Assembly: GCA_031255695.1 (NCBI GenBank)
Contig: JAIRSA010000021.1
Coordinates: forward strand, 1-7,149
Length of the DNA stretch: 7,149 bases
Direction of reading: 5' to 3'
From: Eubacteriales Family XIII. Incertae Sedis bacterium
GTDB taxonomy: Bacteria; Bacillota; Clostridia; Peptostreptococcales; Anaerovoracaceae
The notes under the pieces were generated by a model. The model was not told where the DNA came from, searched no databases, and worked only from the letters and a program-made list of their open reading frames with translations. The translations under genes and the position numbers were made by a program. Shown in pieces: positions 6,101 to 7,149 of the stretch (the stretch's first letter is position 1; each line of letters starts with the position of its first letter).

Positions 6101-6964
6101 GAACCGACGGAGGTCGAGATAGACTGCGCGGAGAACGGTGCTGAGGCCCTTCAGATGTTCTCCGACAACCCGGAACGCTACGACATGATCTTCATGGACG
6201 TGCAGATGCCGGAGATGGACGGCTACGAGGCCACGCGGCGCATACGCGCGCTCGGCACACCTGCCGCCGCGCTCATACCCATAGTGGCGATGACGGCGAA
6301 TGTCTTCCGTGAGGATATCGAGAAGTGCCTCGCGGTGGGCATGAACGGCCACGTCGGCAAGCCGCTCGACTTTGAAGAGGTGCTGAATGTGCTGCGCCAG
6401 TATTTCTCCGGCAAGAACGTGCCGGAGCCAGGCGTGTTCGTGCAGCCTGGCCAGCTTGAGCCCGGCTTAGAGGAAGGCGGGGGCGCCGAAGCGGCGCCAG
6501 GCGGCATGGCGTGGGCATATGGGTTCGCGTGGAGCCACGAGCTGGAGACCGGGAACGCGGAGATCGACGCCCAGCACAAAGAGCTGTTCCGGCTGACCAG
6601 CGATCTCGTGGATGCCTGCGTCAACGACCATAGCCCAGAGGTGCTGGGGAAGGCGCTGGAGTTCCTGGCCTCGTACACAGTGCGGCATTTCGAGGACGAG
6701 GAGAGGCTGCAGCTGGAGTACGGCTTCCCCGACTACGAGAGGCACAAAAAGATCCACGACGATTTCAAAACGACCGTCGGCGAGCTTATCGCGGAGTATA
6801 AAGAGGTGGGGTCCACAGACGACCTGATCCATAAGGTGCATTCGGTCATAATACATTGGCTGGTGCAGCATATCAAAGGCGAGGATTCGAAGATCGCCAT
6901 CCATATACGCAAGGTCAAGCAGCAAGGGCAGTCCGCCGACACGTCTGACGCCGTCGGGATGTAG
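3167..6964 (+). CDS. Membrane hybrid histidine kinase with C-terminal bacteriohemerythrin
   Basis: This is a 1265-aa sensor kinase. Six membrane segments lie near residues 26-46, 52-72, 82-101, 108-124, 128-148 and 167-186, with both ends cytoplasmic. Two GAF-like sensory domains follow (~205-375 and ~385-556). HisKA has H582 in SHEMRTP, and the ATPase has N-box N695/N699, G1 DTGIG (732-736), F-box F746/F749 and G2 GGTGLGLAIS (761-770). Receiver 1 (~820-936) has D826/D827, phosphoacceptor D871, S901 and K923. Receiver 2 (~957-1079) has E965/D966, D1011, T1043 and K1065. All catalytic residues are present. A Gly/Pro/Glu linker leads to a hemerythrin domain (~1117-1247) with the full diiron ligand set: H1137, H1174, E1178, H1193, H1197, H1235 and D1240. 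The ATG is preceded by GAGGGAG (3153-3159) at a 7-nt spacing. There is no HPt or DNA-binding domain. The hemerythrin predicts O2 or redox sensing, or an iron/O2-buffering role (inference). Confidence 0.93.
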   Translation: MKTGKSPKEFIKRYIFSENFSLEARMINMICLLGMGAALIATFTRVAMKAEPALIIVMGCIVVSIAMFMFMCNRMRFYRPGVWIVLIMLGDILFPTALFFLGGADSGMAAYFVVSISAIFFISHGIARVTLLITNIIWVTACYYIAYLYPGTVAELGRMDQTLDNIQSFIVSGLFVGLLLLFQSNIYKSEKRKAMVAGDALIRQDRLLHTVNEAASILLTTEQGEFTHALSRGMEMMARDLSVDRVYIWKNITIDNILYYIQIFEWTDENGKDWDKTVKAMEKFPYIKSIPEWEAKLERGECIRGRLSSLSENEQARLAPYGVKSILVAPVFLQEGFWGFVSFDDCHTERDFSDDEVSILRSGSLLLANAITRNESERILENRLKQQEVMSTISQGFISYGGIDLRINSALREIGEFIGTTCVRIITAEAGAEDGSEAEDGFDELSWRVTDDVRDASERLGIDRIANSSSPEEMPGGGAELIIHYGEGRTEPQYAAFEAAGLKAFIWGPLYVEGRYWGMLSVEDWGTSRRWTESNLQLVNMASSAIAGAISRELMERERAAALAQAVQASKAKGDFLSNMSHEMRTPMNAIIGMTSIARSSSEMERKDYCLNKIEDASTHLLGVINDILDMSKIEANKLELSEVEFGFERMLQKVVNVVNFRVDEKNQDLIVHIDNSIPRYLVGDDQRLAQVITNLLSNAVKFTPENGSIKLKAESVKKEGNVCTIKIEVSDTGIGISEDQLPRLFTSFEQAENTTSRKFGGTGLGLAISKRIVGLMGGEIGVKSKRGKGTTFAFAISLKEGSEKPQRSQLYSTASWKNLRILAVDDAEATREYIADITRQFGALCDVAAGGEEALEIIKENGKYDIYFVDCKMPHMDGIELATHIKELHGIDPPTIVMISFTDWSYIEDEAKEAGVTKFLGKPIFPSDISDCINECMGNGNIVEAESADGEPDCFKGYHMLLAEDIDINREIVLALLEPTEVEIDCAENGAEALQMFSDNPERYDMIFMDVQMPEMDGYEATRRIRALGTPAAALIPIVAMTANVFREDIEKCLAVGMNGHVGKPLDFEEVLNVLRQYFSGKNVPEPGVFVQPGQLEPGLEEGGGAEAAPGGMAWAYGFAWSHELETGNAEIDAQHKELFRLTSDLVDACVNDHSPEVLGKALEFLASYTVRHFEDEERLQLEYGFPDYERHKKIHDDFKTTVGELIAEYKEVGSTDDLIHKVHSVIIHWLVQHIKGEDSKIAIHIRKVKQQGQSADTSDAVGM

Positions 6965-7013
6965 GGCGTAGGCGTTTTCTTCTTGTGCCAGCGACATTAT
7001 GCAATTTCATCTA

Positions 7014-7042
7014 TTGACTTTGTGGCGGGGCGCCCATATAAT
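7014..7042 (+). promoter_or_regulatory. Sigma-70/A promoter of the SRP RNA gene
   Basis: TTGACT (7014-7019), a 17-bp spacer and a perfect TATAAT (7037-7042) place the transcript start near 7049. It is one mismatch from full consensus, as expected for a stable RNA gene, and lies 49 bp after the kinase stop codon, so the RNA need not depend on kinase transcription. Confidence 0.85.
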
Positions 7043-7048
7043 GTTAAT

Positions 7049-7149
7049 ATGAAAACTGCCCTTTGGCAGCTTCGTACGGCGTGGTCTGGGTCCTGCGCAA
7101 TGTGAAACTGTGAACCTCGTCAGGTCCGGAAGGAAGCAGCGATAAGCGG
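7049..7149 (+). ncRNA. ffs: Signal recognition particle RNA (4.5S, small bacterial type), 5' part
   Basis: This is the RNA scaffold of the signal recognition particle, which binds Ffh and targets nascent membrane proteins to FtsY and the translocon. The universal helix 8 is clear: GUCAGGUCCGGAAGGAAGCA (7119-7138), holding the GGAA tetraloop and the Ffh-binding symmetric loop, preceded by a UGAACC segment and followed by GCGAUAAGCGG. The CCUGCGCAA segment (7092-7100) also fits small bacterial SRP RNAs. The 5' end is inferred from the promoter; the mature end may be trimmed to about 7065-7072. A small CTGCC-CTTT-GGCAG hairpin (7056-7069) sits at the transcript start. The 3' arm is cut off by the window edge. 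The absence of a Bacillus-style Alu domain in the short 5' part points to the small form. Confidence 0.93.

Noticed and set aside
6948..6983. Possible intrinsic terminator after the kinase: ACGCC/GGCGT followed by TTTTCTTCTT
   Set aside because: The stem is only about 5 bp with a long loop overlapping the stop codon and has two competing pairings; too weak to call.

Overview
The window looks like chromosomal DNA from a GC-rich anaerobic bacterium, most likely Clostridia-related Bacillota, with Synergistota as an alternative. The clues are GGAGG-type ribosome binding sites, near-consensus sigma-70/sigma-A promoters with 17-bp spacers, a clostridial-style set of a membrane polyferredoxin, a tiny CXXC membrane protein and a TlpA-like thioredoxin, and a giant hybrid histidine kinase. 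Ile codons are often ATA despite the high GC. Genus-level assignment is not possible from this sequence alone.

Layout: positions 1-924 hold no gene I can support. They contain a GC-rich 70-bp-period repeat (1-160), an AT-rich island with one good rightward promoter (378-406) and a perfect 8-bp stem-loop (426-452), then GC-rich spacer. Positions 925-2777 are a three-gene leftward operon. In transcription order it runs tlpA-like thioredoxin (2777-2187), a 225-bp GC-rich gap with 40-bp direct repeats, a 46-aa CXXC membrane protein (1961-1821), and a polyferredoxin (1824-925) that overlaps it by 4 bp. Positions 2778-3166 are a divergent control region with one strong promoter per direction, each followed by a foldable leader. 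Positions 3167-6964 encode a 1265-aa membrane hybrid kinase: six membrane segments, two GAF domains, HisKA, HATPase, two receiver domains and a C-terminal bacteriohemerythrin. The right edge (7049-7149) is the first part of the 4.5S/SRP RNA gene, with its own near-perfect promoter.

How the parts may work together (inference): the leftward operon looks like an extracytoplasmic thiol-reducing system. Iron-sulfur clusters in a membrane protein would pass electrons through a CXXC micro-protein to an anchored thioredoxin. The divergent kinase carries all seven diiron ligands of an O2-binding hemerythrin, so it could sense oxygen or redox state and control a redox-defence response. No DNA-binding response regulator lies in the window, so the kinase's output is unknown. 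The most interesting items are the kinase-hemerythrin fusion, its pairing with the redox operon, and the nested RNA structure in the kinase leader.
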